Positions 45,207-57,340 are shown, counted from the stretch's first letter. The stretch: 64,000 nt of DNA from Antilocapra americana (GCA_007570785.1 ML664161.1:840658-904657); one strand, 5' to 3'. Numbers and translations are program-made. The notes: generated by a model not told the origin, from the letters alone.

Positions 45207-47440
45207 CTGTTGACTCTAAAAAAACGTATGGAAATTTCTGGGATTCAACATGCTAAATGGTGGTTGAAAGATATTCAAGAATAACAAGGCTGATTTTCTT
45301 TCTTTACTAGAGCTCTCTGATGTTGGAGAATAGTGTGTGGAGTGTGTCCTTCCTAAATCTCACATATAAAGTGCCTAAAGATCTACGAAATGCCTTTACA
45401 CCCAGGTCTGAAATCTGTGCAAGTCAGATTAAGACAACTGCACAGATATTTGCTTTTATATCTATGGGTTTGTCCCATGCACACCCTTTTGACTAAAACA
45501 GGTGTTGTTTTCTTCTTTCATTTTACTATCTGGGTGGGAATGTCCTTGGGTTAAACTTCATGATCAGGTCTTCAAGGCCTTGCTCTTGATATGATAAATG
45601 TGAAAAATAAGAAATATAGAAAATATTATATTTTTCCATAGTTTTATATTTAAAAGGCAAGTAACTTTCTTTTTTTGCCATCCTGAAAAAACTGCTAATC
45701 ATGCATAATCACAGTTAGTGAATTCTTCAAGATATTTAAAAATACAAAAGATGAGTTCAGTATTAATGTGTGTATGTGTGTGTGTGTGTGTGCATTTCAA
45801 GATATTTCCTCTGGTACATAAATATATAGAAGATTTCTTAGCTTCTACACATATTTTTAAAGAATATCTATTGTTAAAGATGTTAAAAAGGGAAAAAAAT
45901 GTTTAGAAGACTCTGTTGGCAACTAACTAGAGGTAGTCTTTAAGATCACATTCCCCTTTTGAAATATCCCTAATGATTACTTTGATGGGCTTTAGAAGAG
46001 TGATTTTTTTAAAAGAGAAAGTTTACAAAGAGATTATTAGAATCTCAAAGTGGCTGTGAGAAAAAAAAAAAACTTTATAAACTCTTCTTTAAACAACTGA
46101 CTCTCCTAAGTTCTATTCCAAGGGTTAAATCAGGGGACATAGCTGTAGAATATCTATATTTGTATTCCTCATGTGAAAGAATATATTCAATCTTTTGACT
46201 ATCTTATAAAAATGAATGGGAAACTTAAAAATATAAGGGAAAAAAAAAGTTAGTCACAATCTCTTTGTTAAATATTTGCTATATTTTATAATTTGTTAGC
46301 AGAGTTTTCATTTGATATTTGCAAGAGAAAATCTCTTTCTAAGCTTCAATCCTTTGATATGTAAAATTGTCCAGAGAGATAGTGTACAAGATACATGGAA
46401 AATATATTATTTTTTAAATAAAAATGTTATGTGTTTTTGTTAATTGCTACATAAACAAGCTGGCAATTTCTGTTTTGTAAAAGAAACAGAATATCAAATA
46501 TAAATAATAAAAATTTCATCTCAAATAGTTTAAAAATATGATTTATTTGACAGAGTATGCTAAACATCAGCTCATTTTCCTTACAATAGTTTTGGATTTT
46601 AACAGACATAGGTATACTGGAGATATATGATGCAGAGTATCTTAAAAGTAATGGCATTTTAAATGGTTTTCCAAATTTTGGAATCATTTTTTAAAGAAAA
46701 AATAAAGATACAACTGATTTTGTGTACTGTATCATCAAATGCATATTACTATACAGTTTTTCTTCTTGATGACTCGAGTATGCTTGTTATATTTAATTTT
46801 TTTGTCACTAGATGGCATACTATGTGTAAAAATAAAGAGTTTATGAAAATGAGATTAAACTAATGCAGATAAATACGTGTGTCAATTGTCAGAGAATACC
46901 ATCAGTTCAAGCAACAATAACCATGAAAAAATTAAACTCATTATGTAAGGATTTATTTCAAGGTTATTTTTGTCATAACAGTTTAATGATAAGAAGGTGA
47001 AAAACAAACAAAATTTCATTTTCATGTGGATATAATATACACATATCATTATATCTTATTATAGATTTGGAAGACTGTCACATTGAAAATAGTATTAAAT
47101 GAGTGAAAATAATTTGGTTTAAAAATATCCCAATTTAAGAGGGAACATATATTTGCAGCATTTAGCAAATACCCACATTTTTTTCAGTCACTCACATGTG
47201 TTATTTATTTTAAAAAATGCTATAAGAAAAATTTTAAATTCTAATTTACTCTAATATACATGGCTCTCTGTCAACTGCCATAAAAGGGAAAGAAGTGAGA
47301 GATAGCTTTTAAATATTAACTGCGATATACGAACTACCAAACTGTAAGTTTTAAAACAATTTTTGTCTTTTTTTTTTTTTTTTTTTTTAATTTGAGCACT
47401 ACTCAGTAAGAACTGCTTGTCTGCTTGTCTCTATTCTCTG
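45207..47440. other. AT-rich DNA with simple repeats
   Basis: No gene recognised. (TG)9 lies at 45775-45792 and a T21 run at 47368-47388. Frames at 46427-46687 (minus) and 46663-46863 (plus) have no domain. Confidence 0.45.
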
Positions 47441-47765
47441 TGGACCAACTTGACTGGAGATAGAAAAAAATAAATACAGTGTGGCTGGTTATTGGCTGAA
47501 AGTTAAGCTGGAACTCTCATCTGGGGCCTAAATTCTATTCTACATGGTTACCTGGGCTTTTGCCCCAGCATGGCAGTCTAGATTCAAGAAGAAAAGAATT
47601 TCACTGTCTCCCAAAGCTGTCAGAGTCATATCTACTGTATTCTATTGAACAATCTTAGACTCAGTTATACTGTTTAGATTCCAGAGGGTAGAGAAACAGA
47701 CTGCATATTTCCATGAGGGGAATGACCAAGAATTTGCAGTTATCTTTAATCTGAAGCATTCTATC
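47441..47765. repeat. Ancient mammalian dispersed repeat, family open
   Basis: GGCTGGTTATTGGCTGAAAG, CCCCAGCATGGCAGTCTAG, TACTGTATTCTATTGAACAA and GAATTTGCAGTTATCTTTAATCT appear in the order of an old mammalian repeat, probably LTR-class. Diverged; limits approximate. Confidence 0.5.
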
Positions 47766-47775
47766 CTCCAGTCAC

Positions 47776-47900
47776 ATTTTTTTTTTTTCTTTGACCACAC
47801 CAAGTGGCAGACAGGGTCTTAGTTCCCTGAACCAGGAGTGGAACCAGTATCCTCGGCATTGTGAGTGTAGAATTTTAACCACTGGACTGCCAGGGAAGTG
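47776..47900 (-). mobile_element. CHR-type tRNA SINE, antisense
   Basis: A poly-T is followed by GACCACACCAAGTGGCA, GGTCTTAGTTCCCTGAACCA, GGAGTGGAACCAGTATCC and AACCACTGGACTGCCAGGGAA, the reverse of the cetartiodactyl CHR SINE. It is older than Bov-tA and correspondingly diverged. Confidence 0.82.
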
Positions 47901-47964
47901 CTACCCTCTTCATATGTCACAATTACTTATATAAATCTCACATGAAAAATACCTTTCCTCCCTA

Positions 47965-48279
47965 TCAGTTTAGTTCAGTTGCTCAGCCATAGCTGACTCT
48001 TTGAGACCCCATGGACTGCAGCATGCCAGGCCTCCCTGTCCATCACCAACTCCTGGAGCTTACTCAAACTCATGTCCATTGAGTTGATGATGCCATCCAA
48101 CCATCTCATCCTCTGTCATCCCATTCTCCTCCTGCCTTCAATCTTTCCTAGCATCAAAGTCTTTTCAAATGAGTCAGTTCTTCGCATCAGGTGGCCAAAG
48201 AATAGGAGTTTCAGCTTCAGCATCAGTCCTTCCAATGAATATTCTGGACTGATTTCCTTTAGGATGGACTGGTTGGATG
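47965..48279 (-). mobile_element. BovB 3' end, antisense
   Basis: TCAGTTTAGTTCAGTTGCTCAG through TTTCCTTTAGGATGGACTGG, about 315 bp of the BovB 3' part. The plus frame at 48072-48359 is antisense BovB. Confidence 0.92.
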
Positions 48280-48371
48280 CAAAGATTTATCTCAATAGTC
48301 ATCATATTCAAATCCAAAAATTTTTCGTGTGCATCAGGAAATGCAAGTGTAGAGGTTGATTTTCAGTTAAG

Positions 48372-48387
48372 TTTTTTTTTTTTTTTT
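48372..48387 (+). repeat. Poly-T (16)
   Basis: Uninterrupted T run. It could be the reversed A-tail of an old element, but nothing recognisable follows. Confidence 0.9.
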
Positions 48388-48513
48388 ATTATTGATTTAA
48401 AAGTATAGGTGGCAAAATTCAAAGGGTTGTGCCCTCCACACACCAAAATAAAATGGCCAGGGTAGGGAAAGTTCAATGGGCCCTTTCTTTTAACAAAAAG
48501 AAAGTGGGAGATA

Positions 48514-48740
48514 GGCTTCCCAGGTGACTCTAGTGGTAAAGAACTCCCCAGCCAGTGAAGGAGACATAAGAGGAGTGGGTTCAATCCCTAGGTTGGGAAG
48601 AACCTCTGGAGGAGGGCAAGACAATCCCCTTGGGTATTTTTGCCTGGAGAATCCGAAGAACAGAGGAGCCTGGTGGGATACAATCCATAGGGTCACAAAG
48701 AGTCAGACATGGCTGAAGTGGCTTAGCATGCACACACGCA
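48514..48740 (+). mobile_element. Bov-tA SINE
   Basis: GGCTTCCCAGGTGACTCTAG head, GGGTTCAATCCCTAGGTTGG B-box region, GTATTTTTGCCTGGAGAATC core, GAGTCAGACATGGCTGAAGTG end and a GCACACACGCAC tail. Confidence 0.92.
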
Positions 48741-49185
48741 CAGTGGAGGTTCACAGACGTCATCAGTTCATAGAAATTCTGAAATCTCAATTCATATTGC
48801 TAATTGCGTGGTTAGTGCTCAGATCTGCTCCCTGGGAAAGATTTTCTGTGGGTTTTGGTTTTGTTCTCTGAGCTCTTGGCTTTGCCCTTTCCTATTAGAA
48901 GTATTTCAAATTTGCAGCTGCTAGTTTTCTCAGTCTGGATTGTGTTCATGGAAGGCTAAGAGTACAGAGGCCACTCTCTCTTTCAAACTTTCCCTATCCC
49001 TGTCAGTCCAAGTGAATTAATATTTTGAAAACTTTGAGTTCCTTTTGTGTGATTTATATTCAACTGAATAAGACAAAATATAGGACAAACCCATATTTCT
49101 GTCCAAGGCAGGTCCTTCTCCACCTTAGGTCACATTGAGGCTGCTGTTGGTCTACACTCTTATGATGCTGTTTTTTTAAGTCACT
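48741..49185. other. No feature recognised
   Basis: No gene found. The last ~50 bp (AAGTCACTAAG) resemble the end of an old LTR that continues into the inverted-repeat arm. Confidence 0.4.
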
Positions 49186-49519
49186 AAGTTTTGGGGTGGT
49201 TTGTTATTCAACAGTATGTAGCTATAATGAAATTTGATTCTAGAAATGGTATATTACTGAAACAGAAACCTAAAACTTATGGAATTAGCTTTGAAACCAA
49301 ATGTCAGAAATATTGGTGAAGGCTGGAAAGAGCAATATTGTTATTGAATATAAGAGGGAAGTAAAATAATACTTGCCAGTTCTATTACTTGAGATGTTCT
49401 GGAAAATAGAAATGGTATCTAATTAACTCATGGATGTGGCCTAGGAGGTTTCCAGGAAGAATGCTGCAGGTAGAAAATGACTTCTTTGAGATGGTTATGG
49501 TAAAGTACAAAGCTGTGAG
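49186..49519 (+). repeat. Long inverted repeat, left arm (~334 bp)
   Basis: AAGTTTTGGGGTGGTTTGTT ... GAAACAGAAACCTAAAACTT ... CTCATGGATGTGGCCTAGGA ... GTACAAAGCTGTGAG. The whole arm matches the reverse complement of 49810-50149 with scattered substitutions and small gaps. The first part resembles the end of an old mammalian LTR followed by internal sequence, but the family is not certain. Confidence 0.88.
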
Positions 49520-49809
49520 ATGAGCTATTATATAATTAACTCTTCAGTCTTCAGGGAGAATTTTAAGAAAAATTAAAGGAGAAGACCTGTGTTTGAAAAT
49601 AAAACTTTCTCATTCCAAGCCTTTAAGTTATCAAAATAATAAATTGCTGCATGTAAAAGATTAAATCTAGTGTGGCTTTAAATCCAGTGAAGTGACCTCT
49701 GAGTCAAAAATATCAGTGCTGGATCTTGTAAAACCCTTTCTAAGACCTCTGAAAAATTTAAGGACATGCCTCACAGACTCATGCAGCTAGAAAATTTTAC
49801 ACTTTGTAA

Positions 49810-50149
49810 CTCAGAGCTTTGCACTTTATCATAAGTTCAAAGAAGCCATTTAGCGCCTGCAGCATTCTTCCTGAAAACCTCCTAGGCCACATCCATGAGT
49901 TAATTAGATACCATTTCTATTTTTCAGATATCTCAAGTAATAGAACTGCAAAGTATTATTTCACTTATCTCTTATATTCAATAATAATATCATTGTCTTC
50001 CCAGTCTTCATCAGTGTTCCTAACATTTGGTTTCAAAGCTAATTCCTTTTGGTTTCCATACATTTTGGTTTCTGTTTCAGCAATACAGCTTTTCTAGAGC
50101 CAAATTTTTGTAGCTACATATTGTTAAATAATAAACCACCTCAAAACTT
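49810..50149 (-). repeat. Long inverted repeat, right arm (~340 bp)
   Basis: Reverse complement of the left arm: CTCAGAGCTTTGCAC ... TCCTAGGCCACATCCATGAG ... GGTTTCTGTTTCAGCAATAC ... ACCTCAAAACTT. About four in five bases pair, with perfect runs such as the one around TTAATTAGATACCATTTCTA. The loop is 290 bp. The plus frame at 49819-50097 is a by-product. Confidence 0.88.
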
Positions 50150-50639
50150 AAAATAAGAGCAATAACTTACTTGCTCATTATTTTGAGATTTAATCAAAGT
50201 TCACTGGGAATAGTTTGCCTCTTCTTCATGTGGTATTTATTAGCTGAGGTGAGTTGACTGAGGATAGAAAATCTACATTTACCTGGTTCTAAGTTGCTGT
50301 TTGTTATCAGAGTGAGGTTTGGCCTCTGGGCTGAGAATCTCAGTTCTTTCTGCTTGGTCTTCCTCACAACAGGACATATGGGTTCAAAGAAGAAACATGC
50401 AAAAACTTCCAGTTTTTTTTTTTAAAGGAAAAGGCTTTAACTAACATAATATCATTTATATCATGTTTAGTTTTTATAAAACAGTCATGCATTTACTCTG
50501 ACCAGGAGGAATTTGACAAGCAGACTTCATTTTTTGGAGAGAGAATAAAAAAGGATGTTAAGCCATAATTATCCCACCAAAGCTAGTAATACTACTTATA
50601 AAATAATATCACATATTTTTCTTTATAAATAAGCTTTTT
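50150..50639. other. No feature recognised
   Basis: About 490 bp without recognised content. Confidence 0.45.
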
Positions 50640-51285
50640 AAAAAATTTTTGGAATAATTTTAGAATTATAGAACAGTTGGAAAAATAGTGGAGAGAGCTC
50701 TCAGATAACCCATACCCATATCAGTTCTGCCTTTGCTTAATTGCTTATAAGTACCATGAGAGAACTATAAAAACTAAGGAACCAGCATTGGTACATTGAT
50801 ATTAACTCTAGAGTTTATTTGGATATCACCAGTTTTTCAATTTATGTTCAGATTCAAGCCATATTATAGTTGTCATAACTTCCCAGTCTTGTCTGATTTG
50901 TGACAGTTTCTTAAGTCTTTTGTAATCTTCTATGACTTTGACAGTCTTTACCAAAATTTGCCAGCTATGTAGAATGTACTCAACAGAATTTTCCATTAAA
51001 AAAAAAAATGATTAGACTGGAGTTTAATGAAGTTAAACTCTAATGAAGTTTTTGGAAAGAATACCACACAGTACCCTACATGGCACATCATATTTGATGA
51101 CATATGATATAACTGGGGATGTTAATCTTCATTAGTTGGTTAAGGTTGTTTCAGGTTCAACCAGATTCATCCACTGCAAAAATTATTAATTTCCTTTTCT
51201 ATATTCTATTCTTCAGAAGCAAATCACTGTGCATGGCCCACCCTCAAGCAAGGCCTAGAAGCTGATTAATTTCTATCTCCTAAAA
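50640..51285. repeat. Ancient L1-associated repeat, copy 1
   Basis: TTTTAGAATTATAGAACAGTTG, TGGTACATTGATATTAACTC, GTGACAGTTTCTTAAGTC and GATTAGACTGGAGTTTAATG match, in order, an old mammalian L1-type terminal region. The same series recurs at 51725-52400 in the same orientation. Divergence is high and the limits are soft. Confidence 0.5.
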
Positions 51286-51323
51286 GAGGGAATATATGCA
51301 TATTTTAATATTAATATAATTTA

Positions 51324-51556
51324 TTTATGGGGTGGGCTTCCCTGATGGCTCAAATGGTAAAGAGTCTGCCTGCAATGTGAGAGACCCAGGTTTGATCCCT
51401 GGGTCGGGAAGATCCCCAGGGGAAGGAAATGGCAATTCACTCCAGTATTCTTGCCTGGAAAATCCCATAGATGGAGGAGCCAGCTCCCATGAGCTACAGT
51501 TCATGGTGTCACAAAGAGTTGGACACTACTGAGGAACTAACAGACTTTTTATGGGG
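51324..51556 (+). mobile_element. Bov-tA SINE with 9-bp TSD
   Basis: Body 51333-51547: GGGCTTCCCTGATGGCTCAA head, GGTTTGATCCCTGGGTCGGG, CAGTATTCTTGCCTGGAAAA, GAGTTGGACACTACTGAGGA. TTTATGGGG is repeated at 51324-51332 and 51548-51556. A small insertion (CAGCTCCCATGAG) near 51480 is unusual. Confidence 0.95.
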
Positions 51557-51724
51557 AAGATTACCTCTCCTGTCCTATATTTATTGAGTATAAGCTCATG
51601 AATATATTTTTTATTTTGTTGTATAATACTATTTTATTTATTTGTTACTCAAATCAACATAGTCTTGTTCACCTGGGGCTCTTTCTGGTTGACTAATGGG
51701 TCACTTAACATACCTTATTATTTT

Positions 51725-52400
51725 GATATTTTTAATAGCCTTTTAAAATTTTAGAATAGATTTAAATTTACAGAAAAGTTGTCAACATAATACAGAGAGT
51801 TCTTGTATACATACCACTTGATTTCCTCTGTTTTTAATATCTTACATTTTTATGGTACGTTTATTGCAGTTAATGAACAGATAGTAGTACATGATTAACG
51901 AAAGTTCATACTTTATATTTCCTTAGTTTTTCCCTATGTCCTTTTTTCTTTTGCTCCAGAAGTCTATCCATTTAGTTGTCATGTCATGGTAGGTATATTA
52001 TATTTAGCTGTAGACTGTGATGACATTTTTAAGGATATCCGTGTTTCAATGACTTTGACAATTTTGAGGGATGATGGTACATATTTTGAAAACTATCTCT
52101 TAGAGTTTTTCTGATGTAATTCTCGTTATGATTAGGGATACAGATTTGGAGGAGGTTGACCACAGAGGTAAATTGCCATTCTTTCACATCGTATCAAATG
52201 ATATCATAATATGTATAACTATTTATCTTAACCATAATAATCTGACTAAGGTAATATTGATTAGTGTTTACACAGTAAAGTTATTGTTTTCTCCCTTTTT
52301 CATACAGTATTTTTTAAAGGAAGTACTTATGATAAACCCACATTTGAAGGCATGAGGAGTTATATACTATTTCCTGAAAGAGAGATGTCTACAGAAAGTA
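51725..52400. repeat. Ancient L1-associated repeat, copy 2
   Basis: AGAATAGATTTAAATTTACAG, TCTTACATTTTTATGGTACG, TTTAGTTGTCATGTCATGGT, GACCACAGAGGTAAATTGCC and ACACAGTAAAGTTATTGTTT follow the same old terminal region as copy 1 but are better preserved. Orientation agrees with copy 1. Confidence 0.55.
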
Positions 52401-52541
52401 TGTGGAGCTTTCTCCACTGATCATCTGTCTAGTATCTCCAACTGGGGTGTGTGGAAATGGTGAATTATAGTTAATACCATTGTATTGGATATTTGGACTT
52501 TGAGGTGATGGATATGTTAATTGGCTTGATGAGGCAATCAT

Positions 52542-52687
52542 TTCATAATGTATGTGTACTCAGTTGCTTAGTCATATCTGACTATGCAATCCCATGGACT
52601 GTAGCTCACTATACTCCTCTGTCTATGGAATTTTCCATACAAGTATACTGGAGTGGGTTGCCATTTCCTACTCCATTCACAATGTAT
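52542..52687 (-). mobile_element. Truncated Bov-tA/A2 SINE, antisense, 12-bp TSD
   Basis: Body 52554-52675: ACTCAGTTGCTTAGTCATATC to ACTGGAGTGGGTTGCCATTTCC. TTCATAATGTAT (52542-52553) and TTCACAATGTAT (52676-52687) flank it. Only the 3' half is present. Confidence 0.92.
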
Positions 52688-52844
52688 ACATATAATAAAT
52701 CATTGTGTTACATACCTTAAATACATAGAGTTTTTATTTGTTAATTATGACTGGAATAAATTGGAAGAAATATCAATTTTTCTCTTCCTCTTGTCCTATT
52801 TAAGTAATGTATAATATTCCTATATTAATATTTAGGTATTAAAA

Positions 52845-53054
52845 TGAAAGCATCAGTTGCTCAGTTGTGTCCAACTCTTTGCAACTGTATGAACAGTAGC
52901 TCACCAGGCTCCTCTGTTCATGGAATTCTCCAGGCAAGAATGCTGGAGTGGGTTGCCATTCCCTTCTCCAGGGAATCTTCCCAATTGAGGGACTGAACCT
53001 GGGTCTCCAGCACTGAAGGCAGACTCTTTCCTGTCTGAGCCACCAGTGAAGCCC
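52845..53054 (-). mobile_element. Bov-tA SINE, antisense
   Basis: CAGTTGCTCAGTTGTGTCC, CACCAGGCTCCTCTGTTCAT, GGAATCTTCCCAATTGAGGG, CTGAACCTGGGTCTCCAGCA and GAGCCACCAGTGAAGCCCC give a complete reversed SINE. Confidence 0.92.
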
Positions 53055-53206
53055 CTAGTTTAAAAAGGAATCTCAAAAATAGTATAAATTTAAAATGTTA
53101 TTTGTATTTCCTATATAGCTTTTCTGTATCATATCCTCATTCTTCATTACTTAAATAATATCTTTGCCCCATTTTATAACTTTCTGGTCATTTTTGTTTA
53201 TGAAAA

Positions 53207-53273
53207 GTCAAGGGCTTCCCTGATTATTCAGTTGATAAAGAATCCTCCTGCAGTGCAGGAGATCCTGGTCAAG
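53207..53273 (+). mobile_element. Bov-tA head only, 3'-truncated
   Basis: GGCTTCCCTGATTATTCAG to GCAGTGCAGGAGATCCTG (53213-53267) is just the tRNA-like head; core and tail are missing. GTCAAG at 53207-53212 and 53268-53273 flank it, a possible short target-site duplication. Confidence 0.8.
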
Positions 53274-53400
53274 TCTGATTTAAAATTTTAATTTCAAGCC
53301 AATTTAAAATTTATGTTTTTCCCACCTTCTAATGTCATACCCCTAGCTTGATAGTGATAGAAGTTATGGAGATGAAAGGTAAAACCTGACTTTGTGACAC

Positions 53401-53616
53401 CAGTTTGTTCTCTTTGATGTCTTCCCTGATGGTGAAGAGTCTGCCTGCAATGTGAGAGACCCAGGGAACCTGGGTCAGGAAGATCTCCTGGAGAAGGAAA
53501 AGGAACCCACTCCAATAATGATGCTGGAGAATTCTATGGACAGAAGAGCCTGGTGGACTACAATTTATGGGGTCACAACGAGTCAGGCATGACTAAGTGA
53601 CTAACAGTTTGTTCTC
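53401..53616 (+). mobile_element. Bov-tA SINE with 12-bp TSD
   Basis: Body 53413-53604: TTTGATGTCTTCCCTGATGG, GGGTCAGGAAGATCTCCTGG, ATGATGCTGGAGAATTCTAT, GAGTCAGGCATGACTAAGTG. CAGTTTGTTCTC repeats at 53401-53412 and 53605-53616. Confidence 0.94.
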
Positions 53617-56576
53617 CTTAAGGCTATTCCCTTTTAGTGCTGGAGATTAAGAATGTGAATGAACCAGGAGATTTATGAAAACTGCAACTGACTATCTTAG
53701 TGAGATGTTCCGGTTGCAGCTCAGGTCAAATGCCCATATTTGTGGCTGCTACTCTATACTGAGTTAGGGAATGTGATCATTGCACAAATGTTATAGTGTC
53801 CAGTTAAATTTCAATGGAATGAGTCCTATGTTTTCCTTATTTGTGTGACTCTAGTTACATTTTTCATCTTTATAAATTAGGCATCGTTCTGTGTTCAGAG
53901 TTATTTCCAAATATTAGGAGATACATGTATAGTCTTCCAAGAATAATTCTACTATATTACATTTTCTTGGATGCTCTAGAGTAGAAATTCAGATATAGAA
54001 TCTTATAAATCAACAAACTAGCTTTGCTGCAAGATGATTCATTTGTTGTTGTATTGGGCACTCCCCTTCCTTGCTCAACAAAGAGAATAAGAAAAATTTC
54101 TCATTTTGGATACTTAACAACACTGTACACTTCCTCTTTTTCTTTTTACAAGTATTTATTCAGAGTAAAGGGTAGTCCCTGGTCATTGCTGCAGTTCTGT
54201 GGCCTTAAATAATTTCCAGCATCACGTGTTATCCTCATTTTTGATTGTTCTTTTTATGATGTTGAGATTTTTGAACAGTATATTATTACTCAGCATATCA
54301 AGATTAGGAAAAAAAAAGAACATATTTTTCAATCTAGGAATTCAATTCTGTAATAGTACCAAAGATTATGACAACCAATAGCAACTTTGTTTAATGATTT
54401 ATGTAAATGAGATGAAAGAGTGAGGTTTGTAGTTTGTGAAAATGAATCATGTTTACCATCATTCTTATTCATTGCAAAAATGAGAATATCAGAAAACTTT
54501 GTCCTGGGATTGAAAGAGAGGCAATGGGAGGTGGGCACTTGTTATGATTTTATTTTTTTTTTATTGTTTGTCTGACCCACACTCACAAAAACTACCACAA
54601 TAAAAAAATGCAAGTGATATAAATGTGCAGTATACCTGAAATATTTATGTGGGCTAGGGCCAATTTCTACTTGAATGCCTTTGGAAGCCATGTGGAACCC
54701 TGGAGTAAAACAAGAATTAGCAAAGAGAAGAAAGATGTGGACATACTAAGCAGAGTGTGCAGCATATGAAAATATCTTGAGCCAGGAAAGTGTGGAATGC
54801 TAAAAACATAGCTAATAAATCTACTTCCTCTAAACTTATCTTTCTACTTGATGTCATTCATGAGAGGGAGTTATAAGTTGCGAGAAGATAATTCTTTATC
54901 TTATGAATGTAATTTGAAGAATGAAAGAATAACTAGCTGTTTATAAAGACTAAACAAAATAAAATTTGTTTGCTTTGTATGCTTGTTTGTTAGTTGGAAT
55001 TCAGCCTTATAGAAAGAGATGTTGGAAGGATAACGATGGGGAAAATGGAAAAAATATGAAAATGTAAGGAGAAAGAAGATTCAAGGAACTACCCAGAACC
55101 TTTGGATTAAGTAAAAATTGAATAGCAATTGAAGAGAATATTAGTAGCAATAGTAGTACTACAGTAGCAATAATAATAAGAACATAATTGACTTTAGAGA
55201 ACTTACTATGTGTTAGAAATTTTCAAAAGAAGATTTCAATCTAATAAATTCTATTGAATACTATTTCACTCTATTGAACACTACCATCTCTATCAATATA
55301 CTAAGGTGGGTAATAATAGTAAAAACATTTTACTATAAATTTAGGGTTAAAGAAGTTTCTCGCTTCCTTAATATTGCTTACTCAGTGAGTGGTGGAAATG
55401 GGAAAGGGACCAAGGAAGTAAATGGTTTAAACCCACCTCACTGCATACTGGTCCTTGATTGATTGCTATTAAGATTTTTCTTTTTGTTTTCTATTGGTCC
55501 ACTATATTTTTCTGAGGATGGACTTGAGGTCTTCCATTTCACTCCCCAATTTCATACTCTCTTACTTCCATTCCTACCAGGCTCTTGACCTCTAATCATA
55601 ACACTGAATCTGATTTTATCTGTCACCAATGATAATACAGTTTCCCAAAGCTAATGGTCTATTTGTATCTTGGTTTTATTTGATTTACCAGAATCATTAG
55701 ACACAACTCTTTTCTCCTGGATATCTTCTTTTCAATTGACTTTCAAGACTGAATACTTTCTTGGATTTTTTTCCCCATATGCTGGAGTTGCACTTTGGTC
55801 TCTATTTCTGAATTTTTCTCTTTTCTTTGACTTTTAAAATTGAAGAGACTTTGAGCCTAGTACATGATGAATTGAACTAGGACTCATAACTTAAATACTA
55901 CCTATATATTGATAATCCTCAAATTTGTATCTCAAATCCTTGATTCTTTTGTAATTTAAATTACCAGGCCTAAAATATGCCTTCATCACTATCTGATTAT
56001 CTTTTAAACAACTTAAATTTAATATGGGAATGTGTAAACTTGGGATCATCTTACAAAGCTCTTATCTACATGCACACTTCATTATTTTCAGTTGATAGAT
56101 AATTCTTCTTTTTAGTATCTCAGGCCAAAAAGAAAATCTTTATTTCACCTAGAATCCATTATTTTTAAAACATTACATTCAAATATTAATAAAATCATGC
56201 CAGTTCTCTTTAAAATATATTAAATCCCAAGCACTTCTTGGATTTAGTGCCGAGCCACTAAATCCATTTAGCTGAGCCACCATTACCTCTCACCTGGATT
56301 TCCATAATAGCTTTCTAATGAGTTCTCCCTGCTAATACCCAGGAACTTAGACTCCAAATACACAGCTACCAAAATGTATCTTTAAGAACATAAATCAGAT
56401 GACTTCACTCTTCTGCTTAAAACTTTGTATGACTACTCTTTACATTCATTGTAAAAGCCAAGGTAAGAAAGCTATGAAACCTATAAGCAGGAAGACCATA
56501 TAATTTATTATTTAAACCAAATTAGAGAGTGAAAGAAGGAGAGTAATTATGCCAGAATTGTAGATATAAAAATAAG
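53617..56576. other. Long AT-rich stretch, no gene recognised
   Basis: About 3 kb read on both strands without SINE, young LINE or coding content. A T-rich run lies near 54549-54563. Short frames at 54024-54212, 54199-54381 and 55274-55462 have no domain. Confidence 0.45.
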
Positions 56577-56714
56577 TTGTCCTGGGTACTTCTCTGGTGG
56601 TCAAGTGGTTGGGACTTTGTGCTTCCACTGCAGGGGACAGCAGTTAGATCCCCAGTAGTCAAAGAACTAAGATCCCATGTGGCATGCAGTGTGGCCAAAA
56701 AATATTGTCCTGGG
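56577..56714 (+). mobile_element. CHR-type tRNA SINE with 10-bp TSD
   Basis: Body 56587-56704: TACTTCTCTGGTGGTCAAGTG head, GTGCTTCCACTGCAGGGGAC, CAGTTAGATCCCCAGTAGTC, AAGAACTAAGATCCCATGTGG and GCAGTGTGGCC. TTGTCCTGGG is repeated perfectly at 56577-56586 and 56705-56714. An intact TSD on an old SINE family is helpful for dating. Confidence 0.93.
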
Positions 56715-56825
56715 CAATTGGAATGTTTCGTTACCCTTCTGCTAAAGTCCCTCTCTATTTGCTCCATTACCTTTCTGATCCCTCTGCCATCACTCTCCTC
56801 TTCTGTATTAATTCTGTTCTCATTC

Positions 56826-56908
56826 CAGAGGAGCCTGGTATGCTACAGTCGATGGGATTGCAAAGAGCTGGACATGACTGAGCAACTTCACTCACTCACT
56901 CACTCATT
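56826..56908 (+). mobile_element. Bov-tA 3' end plus (CACT)n
   Basis: AGAGGAGCCTGGTATGCTAC to GACATGACTGAGCAACTTC is the last third of a Bov SINE. Its tail is expanded to a CACT tetranucleotide run at about 56889-56906. Confidence 0.88.
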
Positions 56909-57340
56909 ACATAGGTTTAATTTTCTTCCTTAAACTCACCATACAAGCAGGCCCACGATAAAAACTCAAAGCCTATGCCCTCACCCTGTTCTCTCTTTCT
57001 TGAATATTTTGAATATTTGAGTTCTCTAGGAGTATTTCATCTCTATATTCTTTGCCAAGATCTTATCTTTTCTATGGATCTAACCTGTCCACCCTTTTAG
57101 TATTGAAATCTATCCCTCATTAACATTTCTGTAATGCTGTGAATCATAAACTGGATAAACTATACACCTAAAAATGTACTGAGCATATAGTAAACATTGA
57201 ATTACAATTGTCATCATTAGTAGCATCATTATTACTAGATATTCCTTTACATAAACACACACATACACATATATATAAGAATAGAAATAGATTTATCATT
57301 AAGGATTGGTTTATACACTTATGAAGATGGAGAAATTTCA
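56909..57340. other. No feature recognised
   Basis: No gene or named repeat. A short CACA/TATA mix lies near 57255-57280. Confidence 0.45.
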
